Shown in pieces: positions 32,586 through 40,624 of a stretch of 64,000 nt of DNA. Within the stretch, counting starts at the first letter, position 1. Every line of letters starts with the position of its first letter. Both the position numbers and the translations under genes were made by a program. Source of the stretch: JASHPR01 sp963778075 (GTDB lineage Bacteria; Actinomycetota; Actinomycetes; Streptosporangiales; Streptosporangiaceae); the NCBI GenBank assembly GCA_963778075.1, contig CAVZTJ010000015.1:930001-994000 (forward strand), written 5' to 3'. Below the pieces are notes generated by a model, which was not told where the DNA came from, searched no databases, and saw nothing but the letters and a program-made list of their open reading frames with translations.

Positions 32586-33242
32586 GTGCTTGACGAGATC
32601 GTGCCGCCGCAGGTCGTTGCCGTGGAAGCATTCGACGACCCCGCTGAGGTTCAGCTGTACCCAGAAGAGCAGGCGGTGCTGCAGAAGGCCGTGGCCAGCC
32701 GCAGGATCGAATTCGGGACCGCACGGTGGTGCGCCCGCCAGGCCCTCGGCAAGCTAGGCCTGCCGCCGGCTCCCATCTTGCCCGGCCTGCGCGGCGCGCC
32801 GGGCTGGCCCGCCGGGGTAGCCGGCAGCATGACCCACTGCGCCGGTTACCGTGCGGCCGCCCTCGCGCACAGCCGGGACGTCGCCACGATCGGCATCGAC
32901 GCCGAGCCGCATACCCCGCTGCCAGACGGCGTCGGCGAGGTGGTCGCGAGCGATGCAGAACGGCGCGCCCTGGCCGAGCTTGCCGACGCGGCGCCCGAGG
33001 TTTCCTGGGACAAGCTGCTGTTCAGCGCGAAAGAGGCCACCTACAAGGCGTGGTTCCCGCTGACCCAGCGCTGGCTGGGCTTCGACGACGCCGTGATCAG
33101 CATCAACCCTGCCGACGGGACCTTCACTGCACAACTGCTCGTGCCCGGGCCGGTGCTGGGCGGCCACCAGCTCACCGAGTTCAGCGGGCGCTGGCTGGCC
33201 AGGGACGGACTGGTCATCACCTCCATCGCCGTCCCGGCCTAG
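32586..33242 (+). CDS. 4'-phosphopantetheinyl transferase (Sfp/EntD type)
   Basis: This 218-residue protein has PPTase motifs: GSMTHCAGYRAAALAH, GIDAEPH with the Mg-binding Asp105 and Glu107, and WDKLLFSAKEATYKAWFPLT with Glu150 and Lys154. It attaches the phosphopantetheine arm of CoA to carrier proteins of polyketide or nonribosomal peptide synthases and siderophore systems. It starts with GTG at 32586. No carrier-protein gene is in the window, so it probably serves clusters elsewhere. It converges on a secreted lipase gene 13 bp away. The 265-bp gap upstream (32321-32585) holds no feature I can name. Confidence 0.92.
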   Translation: MLDEIVPPQVVAVEAFDDPAEVQLYPEEQAVLQKAVASRRIEFGTARWCARQALGKLGLPPAPILPGLRGAPGWPAGVAGSMTHCAGYRAAALAHSRDVATIGIDAEPHTPLPDGVGEVVASDAERRALAELADAAPEVSWDKLLFSAKEATYKAWFPLTQRWLGFDDAVISINPADGTFTAQLLVPGPVLGGHQLTEFSGRWLARDGLVITSIAVPA

Positions 33243-33255
33243 ACGATCGGCGCGA

Positions 33256-34224
33256 TCAGAACGACGGCACCGGGCCGACCGGCCCGGTGACCGGCAGGAC
33301 AAGCAGGCACGGCACCCTGACCGGCTGCGCCGGGTCGAGAGCATTGAGCATGTCGGCCATGGCGACCGGATCGCTGGCGATCTCCAGGTGGTCGCTGCCG
33401 TCCATCGGGCACTGATTCTGCAGGGTGATGTTGGTGACATTTGGCCCGGCTGGCAAGAACGCGTTGGTATACGGCGTGACGACCTCATCATCCCTGGTCT
33501 CGATCACCGTGTACGACACGCCGGACACCGTTGGCTCGGCGTTGAGCGTGGCAAGGAAGGACGAGCCGACCTCCTGCTGCACGCACGCCTCGCAGGTCGT
33601 GCTCAGCACGCTGTTGACGGGGACGAGCAGGCCGAGCGTCTCGCCCAGCGCAGTGAGCCCATCGAGCGTGGTGCCGTAGTTGGACGGCGCCAGCGCGACA
33701 AGCTTGTCGACCTTGGCCGCTCCGCCGAGGAAGTCGATGTAATAACGCGGCATCATGCCGCCCTGGGAGTGGCCTACGAGGTCCACCTTCGACGCTCCGG
33801 TCGCGGCCAGCACCTCGTTCACGAACGAAGCCAGCTGTCCGGCGGATGTCGCGATATCCCCGGTTCCCTGAAAGTCGTCGCTGGGCGATGCGCCGCCGTA
33901 GTTGAACGCGAAGACGCAGTACCCATGGTTGGCGAGGATCGGGGATGCGGCCTGCCAGTTGTCATCCATGTTCGCCAGTGTCCCGTGCACCAGCACTACC
34001 GGGTAAGGATGGGCGGCCGTCGGCTTGCATGACCAGTTATTAGACCCTGGAGGCGGAACCATCGGCGCGTTGAAATTCGCCAGGGCCGCGGCGCCAAAGT
34101 CGTAATTGACTTCCAGGGCACTCTGCGCAGAGGCGCCGCTGGCAGAGAAGGCGCTCACCAGCACGGCTACGCCGGTGATGCAAAGCGCCGCGGTTAATCT
34201 GCGGGCACGCAAGTAAATCTGCAT
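33256..34224 (-). CDS. Secreted lipase/esterase (alpha/beta hydrolase)
   Basis: This 322-residue protein has a Sec signal peptide with a likely cut after ASGASA (residue ~33) and a lipase class 2-type alpha/beta hydrolase domain. VVLVHGT (76-82) provides the oxyanion hole, GHSQGG the nucleophile Ser153, an Asp in ETRDDEVVTPYTNAF and His in DGSDHLEIASDP complete the triad. Two Cys pairs (SCKP/GYC and TTCEACVQQ) could form disulfides. It is like the secreted triacylglycerol lipases of Streptomyces and Cutibacterium. It should act outside the cell. A 10-bp-arm palindrome 77-99 bp upstream of the start may control it. Confidence 0.9.
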   Translation of the reverse strand: MQIYLRARRLTAALCITGVAVLVSAFSASGASAQSALEVNYDFGAAALANFNAPMVPPPGSNNWSCKPTAAHPYPVVLVHGTLANMDDNWQAASPILANHGYCVFAFNYGGASPSDDFQGTGDIATSAGQLASFVNEVLAATGASKVDLVGHSQGGMMPRYYIDFLGGAAKVDKLVALAPSNYGTTLDGLTALGETLGLLVPVNSVLSTTCEACVQQEVGSSFLATLNAEPTVSGVSYTVIETRDDEVVTPYTNAFLPAGPNVTNITLQNQCPMDGSDHLEIASDPVAMADMLNALDPAQPVRVPCLLVLPVTGPVGPVPSF

Positions 34225-34300
34225 TACTATCCTCCCGGTCCGCCGGAGAACCGGATTCTCAAGCGGGAGGACATGGCCGGTCGGCCGGGCTGCACCGACA

Positions 34301-34344
34301 GAGTTTCCCGGTTCGGGAAACTCAATTTAACATCGCGAATTCGC
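34301..34344. promoter_or_regulatory. Operator-like palindromes upstream of the lipase gene
   Basis: GAGTTTCCCG-GTT-CGGGAAACTC (34301-34323) is a perfect 10-bp-arm repeat, and GCGAATTCGC (34335-34344) is a perfect 10-mer palindrome in an AT-rich patch. Both lie upstream of the minus-strand lipase start (34224), suggesting a regulated promoter. Confidence 0.5.
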
Positions 34345-34423
34345 AGGTTCTGCTCACCGTCGTCAGCGTCTTGGCCAGAGCCTTTGTCATTTCAGCACAA
34401 CCCTGATGGCACGCGACGGCCAT

Positions 34424-34454
34424 GCGCGGGCCCACGGCAACCGTCGGCCCGCGC
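34424..34454 (-). terminator. Hairpin after the sulfoquinovose-synthase-like gene
   Basis: GCGCGGGCC and GGCCCGCGC form perfect 9-base arms around 13 bases, 16-46 bp beyond the stop of the minus-strand gene. It is well placed as its terminator, although without a T-run. Confidence 0.6.
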
Positions 34455-34469
34455 ACCGTAAACGAACGG

Positions 34470-35630
34470 CTAGCGCCAGAGCGACCGGCAGGGAATCTTC
34501 TCGCGGTCGCAGCGATCCGCGTACTTCTCCGCGATCTCGCTGACTTCCTTGAGCAGGCCTTCCTCCAGCGTGATCGGGTCAAGGCCCATCTCGAGGAACT
34601 GCCGGTTCTCCACGAACAGATCGTTTTCCGCGGCCTCGTTGCGCGGGTTGTCGACGTAATCGATCTTGGCACCGGTGATGCCGGAGACCATCTCGGCGAG
34701 GTCGCGGAGGCGGTGCGTCTCGGTCATCTGGTTGAGGATCTTGACCCGGTCGCCGTGCGCGGGGGGGTTGGTGATCGCCAGCTCGATGCACCGCACGGTG
34801 TTGCTGATGTGGATGAAGGCGCGCGTCTGACCGCCGGTGCCGTGCACGGTCAGCGGGTAGCCGATCGCGGCCTGCATCAGGAACCGGTTGAGCACGGTCC
34901 CGTAGTCACCGTCGTAGTCGAACCGGTTGATCAGCCTCTCGTCACGGCTGGTCTGGTCGGTCTGGGTCCCCCACACGATGCCCTGGTGCAGGTCGGTGAC
35001 CCGGACCTGGTCGTTCTTGTTGTAGTAGAAGAACAGCAGCTGGTCCTGCGTCTTCGTCATGTGGTAGATGCTGCCCGGGTTGGCCGGGTAGAGGATCTCC
35101 TGCTCGACCCGCCTGCCATCGTCGGTCACCACCTCGACCTTCAGGTAGCCCTCCGGGATACGCATGCCGGCCGTGCCGTAGCCGTACACGCCCATCGTGC
35201 CGAGGTGGACGACGTGGACGTCGAGGCCCGACTCGACGACCGCGGCGAGCACGTTGTTGGTCGCGTTGATGTTGTTATTGACCGTGTAGCGCTTGTGCGA
35301 CGAGCTCTTCATCGAGTAAGGCGCGGCCCGCTGCTCGGCGAAGTGCACCAGCGCATCCGGCTGGTACTCCTGGATCAGCGAGAGCAGCCGGTCGTAGTTG
35401 TCGGCTACGTCGAAGCGGTGCCACCCGAGTTCCTTGCCGCTGACCTCCTTCCACGCCCGGCGCCGGACGCTCATCGGGGAGATCGGCGTCAGCGAGCCCA
35501 CCTCGAGCTCGTTGTCGATGTTGCGGCGCGAGAGGTTGTCCACGATGACGACGTCGTGGCCCTTGTCTGACAGGTAGAGCGAGGTCGGCCATCCGCAGAA
35601 ACCGTCGCCACCGAGCACAAGAATTCGCAC
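34470..35630 (-). CDS. sqdB: UDP-sulfoquinovose synthase-like NAD-dependent epimerase (SQD1/SqdB)
   Basis: This 386-residue extended SDR carries SQD1 features: the nucleotide motif GGDGFCGWPTSLYLS (7-21), DNLSRRNIDNELEVGSLTPI, HFAEQRAAPYSMKS, HLGTMGVYGYG with the catalytic Thr, IYHMTKTQD with the Tyr/Lys pair, and RFDYDGDYGTVLNRF. SQD1 makes UDP-sulfoquinovose from UDP-glucose and sulfite, the head group of the sulfolipid SQDG. The usual partner SqdX/SQD2 glycosyltransferase is not adjacent, so the sugar may go into a glycan or glycolipid instead. Only remnants of a different glycosyltransferase and an HlyD protein lie upstream. It ends at a hairpin. Confidence 0.85.
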   Translation of the reverse strand: MRILVLGGDGFCGWPTSLYLSDKGHDVVIVDNLSRRNIDNELEVGSLTPISPMSVRRRAWKEVSGKELGWHRFDVADNYDRLLSLIQEYQPDALVHFAEQRAAPYSMKSSSHKRYTVNNNINATNNVLAAVVESGLDVHVVHLGTMGVYGYGTAGMRIPEGYLKVEVVTDDGRRVEQEILYPANPGSIYHMTKTQDQLLFFYYNKNDQVRVTDLHQGIVWGTQTDQTSRDERLINRFDYDGDYGTVLNRFLMQAAIGYPLTVHGTGGQTRAFIHISNTVRCIELAITNPPAHGDRVKILNQMTETHRLRDLAEMVSGITGAKIDYVDNPRNEAAENDLFVENRQFLEMGLDPITLEEGLLKEVSEIAEKYADRCDREKIPCRSLWR

Positions 35631-35759
35631 TTACTGCCTCCTTATCCCAACACTGTAAAGGGTTGGCCACGCACGAGTCTCGCCTTGGACAGGAACCCGC
35701 CCCGTGACGGACATGAGCCGGACCAGTACGAACACCCGAGGGCGCATCCTCCTACCCGG

Positions 35760-36115
35760 TCATGGCCTGACCGGGCCGGCGTCGGCAGAAGCCCTGCCGC
35801 CGCCGGTCCTCGGCCGTGCCCGCGCCCCCGACCATGCGGCGTGCGGGGCGGGGAACGGACGGCCAGGCAGCGAGATTACCGCCTCCAGCGTGGAGAGCCG
35901 ACGCAAGAAGGCGAACGCGAACCACGTGGGCATCCACAGGATGCTCCGCCAGTACCGGTACTTGATGGCCAGCGGCAGGCTGATGACCAGCGATATCGCC
36001 CCAGCCATGACGTAGAGCAGGGCCAGGTCCAGAACCAGGTCCGCGGCCCAGCCGACCCCGCCCGGATGGGCACGTGCCGGGCGAACACGTGGAAGCCGAC
36101 CATCAGCATCCACCC
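35760..36115 (-). pseudogene. Membrane glycosyltransferase (GT2-like), C-terminal fragment
   Basis: Two minus-strand frames joined near 36065 give the tail of a processive family-2 glycosyltransferase: LPGWMLMVGFHVFARHVPI, then DLVLDLALLYVMAGAISLVI, LPLAIKYRYWRSILWMPTWF and AFAFLRRLSTLEAVISLPG. The last two membrane helices and the cytoplasmic end survive; the catalytic DxD/QxxRW half is missing. The frame then runs about 30 residues further into low-complexity sequence. It lies beside remnants of an HlyD protein, the usual partner set for exopolysaccharide export, so a larger locus appears to have been deleted here. Confidence 0.65.
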
Positions 36116-36239
36116 GGGGAGCCCGGAATAGGGACATAACGCTGAACTGGGGGCGTATCGGTCTGGTGCCAGCCGATTCGGCGTGGGTTCCAAGACTAAG
36201 GAGGCTGTTGGCGTGGAGTTGAGCGGACGGCGCGACCGC

Positions 36240-36865
36240 CAGGACGGCCGACAAGGCCGCGATCACCGCCCAGCGGGCGAAGCTGGCCGAGCTCAAGGCG
36301 AACCCAGGCCTTGGCCAGCAGGCCGCCGTCGCCGCGACGACGGCGCAGCTCGACAAGGACCAGGCCCAGCTGGATACGGACCTGGCTAACCTGATCGGCA
36401 CCCGCATCGTTGCCGCGGAGGACGGTACAGTGGTGGCGGTCAATGGCGAGCCGGGGGAACTGGTTAGCTCCCCTGGCATCCGCGACTACTCATCGGATTC
36501 GGGCGCGGCTGCCGTCGGCGTGCAAACCCGAGTTCTCACTCCTCCCGGAGGGGCCGCAGTCAAGCATCAAGGCCACCGGTTCGGCGAGCGAGCTGCCGGT
36601 TGTCGCCCTTCGTGTGTCCGACAGCTGGGAGGTCGTCATCCTGGTCCCGGAGAGCTCCATTTCGACGGTGAAGGCTGGCGAGGCGGTGATGATCAGCGTG
36701 CCCTCAGCCGGCATCAGCGGCCTGCGGGGCGAGATCGAGGAGGTGCTCCCCACGCCGGAGTCGACCGCGCAGGGCGTCGCCTACCAGGCCGTGGTCACGG
36801 TTCCCGGGAATCAGCAGGGCGCGCCGCTCAGCGGCATGTCGGCCAACGTGGACCTGGACTCATGA
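36240..36865 (+). pseudogene. HlyD/RND-type periplasmic adaptor, N-truncated and frameshifted
   Basis: From about 36240 the frame reads an adaptor coiled coil (AAITAQRAKLAELKANPGLG, TTAQLDKDQAQLDTDLANLI) and lipoyl-type strands (RIVAAEDGTVVAVNGEPGEL). Near 36530 it shifts by one base into ELPVVALRVSDSWEVVILVP, SISTVKAGEAVMISVPSAGI and PLSGMSANVDLDS, the beta-barrel and membrane-proximal end. The N-terminal membrane helix and first half are missing. The stop TGA overlaps the start of the following lipoprotein gene (ATGA), showing an old operon. Single-base error could account for the shift, but not for the truncation. Confidence 0.7.
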
Positions 36866-37761
36866 AGACGCCTGCCGCGTACCGGAGGGCAAGCCTCTTA
36901 GCGACGGCCGCCGTGGCCTGTGCCCTGGCCGGCTGCGCCGGCCAGGGGCCGGGGCGGCCGGCAACCACCCCCTCGACCCCATCGCCGACTGTCTCGCCAA
37001 ACCCGGGCCGGGTGTCGGGCGGTGAGGGAACGTGGATGCTGACAAGATCGGCGCTGTCCCAGATGCTGTCGGAGCCCTCCGTCGCCGCCAAGCTGCAACG
37101 AACCCGCATCTACGAGCTGCTGCGGCCCGGACAGCAGCCGCTCAGCGGAGTGGACGCCACGCCGGTGGTCAGCTTCTCCTCCGTGGCCGCGCTCCGCGGC
37201 GCGCTGGCCGGAAACGGGCTGCCGGCCGGGACCCAGGCCATCCTCTACGATCCCGAGGTCTGGGCGTACACGCCAGCCGCCGAGCAACGCGACCCGGTCC
37301 TGGCCGCCGGCCAGGCCGCCAGGCTGGCGCGGTCGCGCGGACTGCGGATCATCGTCGCGCCGGCGATGAACCTCACCACGGTCCTGGATCCCGGGAGCTC
37401 GGCGCCTCGCTGGCGGACCTTCCTCGATCTGCGCATCATCGGGTCCATGGCCAGGGTCGCCGGCACCGTGGAGCTGCAGGCGCAGAGCCTGGAGCGAGAT
37501 CCGGCCGCCTACGCGGCGTTCGTGCGCCAGGCGGCGGCGCAGGCCAGGACGGCCAACCCGAAAGTGACCGTACTCGCGGGCCTGTCCACGAACCCGCCCG
37601 GCACCGCCGTCGACAGCCAGCAGCTCACGGCCGCGGTCCAGGCAAGCCGCAGCGATGTCGACGGCTACTGGCTGAACATTCCCGGAAGCGGCCCCCGCTG
37701 CCCGACGTGCAACGCGGGGCAGCCCGAACTCGGCGCCGCGGTCTTGAGCAGCAGCCTCTGA
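36862..37761 (+). CDS. Lipoprotein of unknown function
   Basis: This 299-residue protein has a signal peptide with lipobox LAGC (Cys25), a short Thr/Pro/Ser linker, then a globular domain of about 240 residues. Segments AILYDPEVWAYTPAAEQRDP, ARSRGLRIIVAPAMNLTTVL, VELQAQSLERDPAAYAAFVR and PKVTVLAGLSTNP alternate strands and helices like a TIM barrel, so it may be a glycosidase-like or carbohydrate-binding protein; I do not recognise the family. CPTC near the end could form a disulfide. It is coupled by ATGA to the HlyD remnant, so it was part of the lost export locus. It is intact and should be anchored outside the membrane. Confidence 0.7.
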   Translation: MKTPAAYRRASLLATAAVACALAGCAGQGPGRPATTPSTPSPTVSPNPGRVSGGEGTWMLTRSALSQMLSEPSVAAKLQRTRIYELLRPGQQPLSGVDATPVVSFSSVAALRGALAGNGLPAGTQAILYDPEVWAYTPAAEQRDPVLAAGQAARLARSRGLRIIVAPAMNLTTVLDPGSSAPRWRTFLDLRIIGSMARVAGTVELQAQSLERDPAAYAAFVRQAAAQARTANPKVTVLAGLSTNPPGTAVDSQQLTAAVQASRSDVDGYWLNIPGSGPRCPTCNAGQPELGAAVLSSSL

Positions 37762-37780
37762 CCTGCGCTTCCGCGTACTT

Positions 37781-37801
37781 GATGGGTCGTACCAACCCAT
37801 C
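37781..37801 (+). terminator. Hairpin GATGGGT-N7-ACCCATC after the lipoprotein gene
   Basis: Perfect 7-base arms begin 20 bp after the TGA. A second perfect hairpin, GAATCAT-TCCT-ATGATTC, lies at 37839-37856. The first is a likely transcript end. The rest of the 258-bp gap to 38021 is less GC-rich and otherwise featureless. Confidence 0.45.
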
Positions 37802-38020
37802 CCTATCATGCTGATGGCAGGGTCTAATGGGTGCTAGAGAATCATTCCTATGATTCCGGCAATCAGAATTTTGGCCTTATCCCGTTGTCTTTCGCCCAAG
37901 ATGATGCGACCATGAGTATCGCCCAAAGGTTGGGATGGCAGGGTCCATAGGGCTCAGTCTAGCTGTTGGGAAGGGCCCACCGCAACCAAACCAGACCCCG
38001 CTAGGCAAGGAGGACCGGTC

Positions 38021-38287
38021 ATGCTGGCCATCGGAACACTCGCGCTCATCACCGTCGTCGGGTTCGGACTGGTCCTCGTCGCCACCTTCGTGGTCGCCAT
38101 CGGGGTCCGGCAGGAAGAGCGTTACTGGACTCTCAAGCACGGCAGGGCGCCCAGCCTGTTCGCCTGGCTGGCCCGGGTCATATTCGGCCACTACGTGCGC
38201 AAGCACGACGACGATCCAGCTTCTGGCATCCGCCCGGACGACGCCCTCCCCTGGTACGAGCGAAGCGGCGGCCCGGGAAGCCAGTGA
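38021..38287 (+). CDS. Small membrane protein
   Basis: This 88-residue protein has one long hydrophobic segment (residues 3-29: IGTLALITVVGFGLVLVATF and on) followed by a basic, amphipathic region (EERYWTLKHGRAPSLFAWLA, VIFGHYVRKHDDD) and an acidic tail. The ATG follows AAGGAGG (38007-38013). It is flanked by a strong hairpin downstream, so it is probably monocistronic. Homologues of this kind are uncharacterised; function unknown. Confidence 0.65.
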   Translation: MLAIGTLALITVVGFGLVLVATFVVAIGVRQEERYWTLKHGRAPSLFAWLARVIFGHYVRKHDDDPASGIRPDDALPWYERSGGPGSQ

Positions 38288-38302
38288 CGAGAAACGAAAG
38301 CG

Positions 38303-38343
38303 GCCGCGGCCGTGCCATGACCGGGGCGTGGCACGGCCGCGGC
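38303..38343 (+). terminator. 14-bp perfect terminator-type hairpin
   Basis: GCCGCGGCCGTGCC (38303-38316) and GGCACGGCCGCGGC (38330-38343) are exact complements around a 13-base loop, 15 bp after the small-membrane-protein stop. The following bases are AT-richer (GCAAATTTCTCTTATTT at about 38354), supporting termination. Confidence 0.7.
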
Positions 38344-38477
38344 GCTAGTTCACCGCAAATTTCTCTTATTTCGTCATTGAGTCGCCTATGAGGGCGGCTG
38401 CGTCAGGCCACACTATTGAGCACGGGGTTCGGGGGCCGCGACGTGCGGTTCACCATCACATGCGCATCGGGGGCGCT

Positions 38478-39080
38478 ATGTCGTCATTGCAGGCAGCCAG
38501 AACTCAGCACGGAAGGCTGCGGGTTGACCGCATCGCGCTGACCAAGCGCACAGCGTTGTCGCTGCCTGAAAATCTCCCGCTCGACAGCTGGAAGCAGATC
38601 GGCGAGCAGATCCACATAATCTCCGACGCCTCCGCATGGTGGATCGGGGACTGGCTGCGGTTCGGCCGGGACAAGTACCCGGACCGGTATAAGCGCGCGC
38701 TCGGGGAAACCTCACTCGAGTACCAGACGCTTCGCAATTACGCCTGGGTTGCCGGACGTTTCGATGCGTCCCGCCGGCGGGATGGGCTGAGCTTCCAGCA
38801 TCATCTCGAGGTCGCCGCGCTGCCCGAGGATCAGCAGGATCTCTGGCTTGAGCGCGCCGAGCGATCCGGATGGTCGAGAAACGATCTCAGGGCCCAGCTT
38901 CGCTGCTATCGGGACGACGGCGCGGCCGTGCGGCCGCTGGCGATGTCGGCCGTGCAGCTTCGCGTATCGGCTGAGCGCAGGCAGCTGTGGCGGGATGCCG
39001 CCGCAAGAGCCGAACTCGAGCTGCCGGAATGGATCTCGCTGGCACTGGATCTCGCAGCGAAGACTGAGCTTGGCGGCTAG
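38478..39080 (+). CDS. LmbU-family transcriptional regulator
   Basis: This 200-residue protein matches the LmbU/NovE family of antibiotic-cluster regulators: RIALTKRTALSLPENLPLDS, WKQIGEQIHIISDASAWWIG, DWLRFGRDKYPDRYKRALGE, YQTLRNYAWVAGRFDASRRR, SFQHHLEVAALPEDQQDLWL, then a helix-turn-helix-like RAERSGWSRNDLRAQL. LmbU activates lincomycin biosynthesis genes. The C-terminal ~55 residues (VRPLAMSAVQLRVSAERRQL) look like an extra helical domain. The ATG at 38478 follows a GGGGGC site. No biosynthetic cluster surrounds it; its TAG overlaps the stop of the convergent amidase by 3 bases. Targets are unknown. Confidence 0.87.
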   Translation: MSSLQAARTQHGRLRVDRIALTKRTALSLPENLPLDSWKQIGEQIHIISDASAWWIGDWLRFGRDKYPDRYKRALGETSLEYQTLRNYAWVAGRFDASRRRDGLSFQHHLEVAALPEDQQDLWLERAERSGWSRNDLRAQLRCYRDDGAAVRPLAMSAVQLRVSAERRQLWRDAAARAELELPEWISLALDLAAKTELGG

Positions 39081-40501
39081 CGCAGCAGCGGCGGGACGCT
39101 GCGGCCGTGCCCGGTGGCTGCCTCAACCGCATGCGCGACGCCGAGAAGGGCCCAGTCCGCGCGCCTGCGGCCGACCAGCTGCAGCCCAACCGGCAGGCCA
39201 TCCGGGGTGAACCCGGCCGGGACGGAGATCGCCGGGAGCCCGGTGACCGAGATCTGATAGGCAGACGCCATCCAGTCCAGGTACGTGTGCTGCGGATGGC
39301 CGTCGATGTCGTGAACCCAGTCGAGGGTCACGTCGAACGGCACGACCTGAGCCACCGGGCAGGCGAGCACCTCGTAGGAGCCGAAGAACGCGCTGACCCG
39401 CTCGGCCAGGGCGGCCTGCCACAGGGTGGCGCGGCCGAGGTCGGCGACGCTCAGCTCGAGGCCGCGCTCGATGTTCCAGGTCACGTTCGGCCCGACCTGG
39501 CCGGGATGCCGGCGAAGCAGCGGGCCGAGGTTGGTCGCGAACCGGAATGCCCGCCAGGTCCGGAAGACAAAGTCGGCGCCGGACAGGTCCGGGGCCGCAT
39601 CGATCACCTCGCAGCCCAGGTCGGCGAGCACCTGCCGGGCAGGCGCGAGCGTCTCCAGCACCGCGGGCTCCACCGGCAGGCCAAGGTCGGCGCTCCACGC
39701 GACCCTGACCCCCCGCAGGTCGCGTTCCAGCAGGCCCGCGATCTGATCCGGCTCGGCCACCGGCGGCGCCGCGTCGAGGGCCAGCGGCACCCGGGGGTCC
39801 GGGCCGGACAGAACCATCAGCAGCAGCGCGACGTCGGCGAGCGTGCGCGCCATCGGCCCAGCGACGCCGAGCACGTCGGCCACGTCGGAGAATGGCCAGC
39901 CGGGGACGCGGCCGGGCGACGGGCGCAGCCCGACCACGTTGCAGAAGCTGGCCGGGTTGCGCAGCGAGCCGCCAAGGTCGCCTCCGTCGGCCAGGCAGAT
40001 CATCCGCGCCGCCAGGGCGGCCGCCGCGCCGCCACTGCTGCCGCCCGCGCTCCTGCTCAGGTCAAACGGGTTGCGGGTGGCGCCGAACACCGGATTGACG
40101 GTGTGCGAGCCCGCGCCGAACTCCGGCACGTTGGTTTTCCCCAGGCTGATCGCACCCGCCGCGGACATCCGCTGCACGACCAGCGCGTCCCGGCTTGGCA
40201 CGTTCTCGGCGAACAGCGGGGAGCCGTAGGTGGTGCGCACGCCAGCGGTGTCGAAGAGGTCCTTGTGCGCCACCGGCAGGCCATGCAGCAGCCCGGTGCT
40301 TTCTCCCCTGGCCAGCGCCGCGTCCGCGGCCGCGGCCTTGGCCAGCGCTGCGTCGAAGCACCGGGTGACCACCGCGTTGACGGCCCCGTCCAGGGCCTCG
40401 ATTCGTGCGATGTGCGCGGCGATGACCTCGCGCGCCGACACCTCCCGGCGGCGCAGCATTCCGGCCAGCGTGACCGCGTCTTTGGCACAGAGATCCTCCA
40501 C
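39077..40501 (-). CDS. Amidase (amidase-signature family)
   Basis: This 474-residue enzyme carries the amidase-signature triad: Lys80 (VAHKDLFD), cis-Ser155 (SAGGSSGG) and nucleophile Ser179 (GGDLGGSLRNPA). The glycine-serine-rich core SLGKTNVPEFGAG to ADGGDLGGS is complete. Such enzymes hydrolyse carboxamides or act as GatA-like subunits; no GatB/C lies nearby, so a catabolic amidase is likely. The GTG at 40501 gives the usual N-terminus VEDLCAKDAVTLAGML with GGGAG upstream; a longer frame to 40537 is not conserved. It is divergent from the MetE-like gene 123 bp away. Confidence 0.91.
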   Translation of the reverse strand: MEDLCAKDAVTLAGMLRRREVSAREVIAAHIARIEALDGAVNAVVTRCFDAALAKAAAADAALARGESTGLLHGLPVAHKDLFDTAGVRTTYGSPLFAENVPSRDALVVQRMSAAGAISLGKTNVPEFGAGSHTVNPVFGATRNPFDLSRSAGGSSGGAAAALAARMICLADGGDLGGSLRNPASFCNVVGLRPSPGRVPGWPFSDVADVLGVAGPMARTLADVALLLMVLSGPDPRVPLALDAAPPVAEPDQIAGLLERDLRGVRVAWSADLGLPVEPAVLETLAPARQVLADLGCEVIDAAPDLSGADFVFRTWRAFRFATNLGPLLRRHPGQVGPNVTWNIERGLELSVADLGRATLWQAALAERVSAFFGSYEVLACPVAQVVPFDVTLDWVHDIDGHPQHTYLDWMASAYQISVTGLPAISVPAGFTPDGLPVGLQLVGRRRADWALLGVAHAVEAATGHGRSVPPLLR

Positions 40502-40624
40502 CAGGCGCTCCCATCGAGATCGGAGACTTCTACGCAACGCCTGGGCGGAATGTACCTGCCCGGGGTGTGACAGTCTTGGTCACGTATGCCGCCGGCAAGA
40601 CAGACCCGGGCACGGAGGAGAGCC

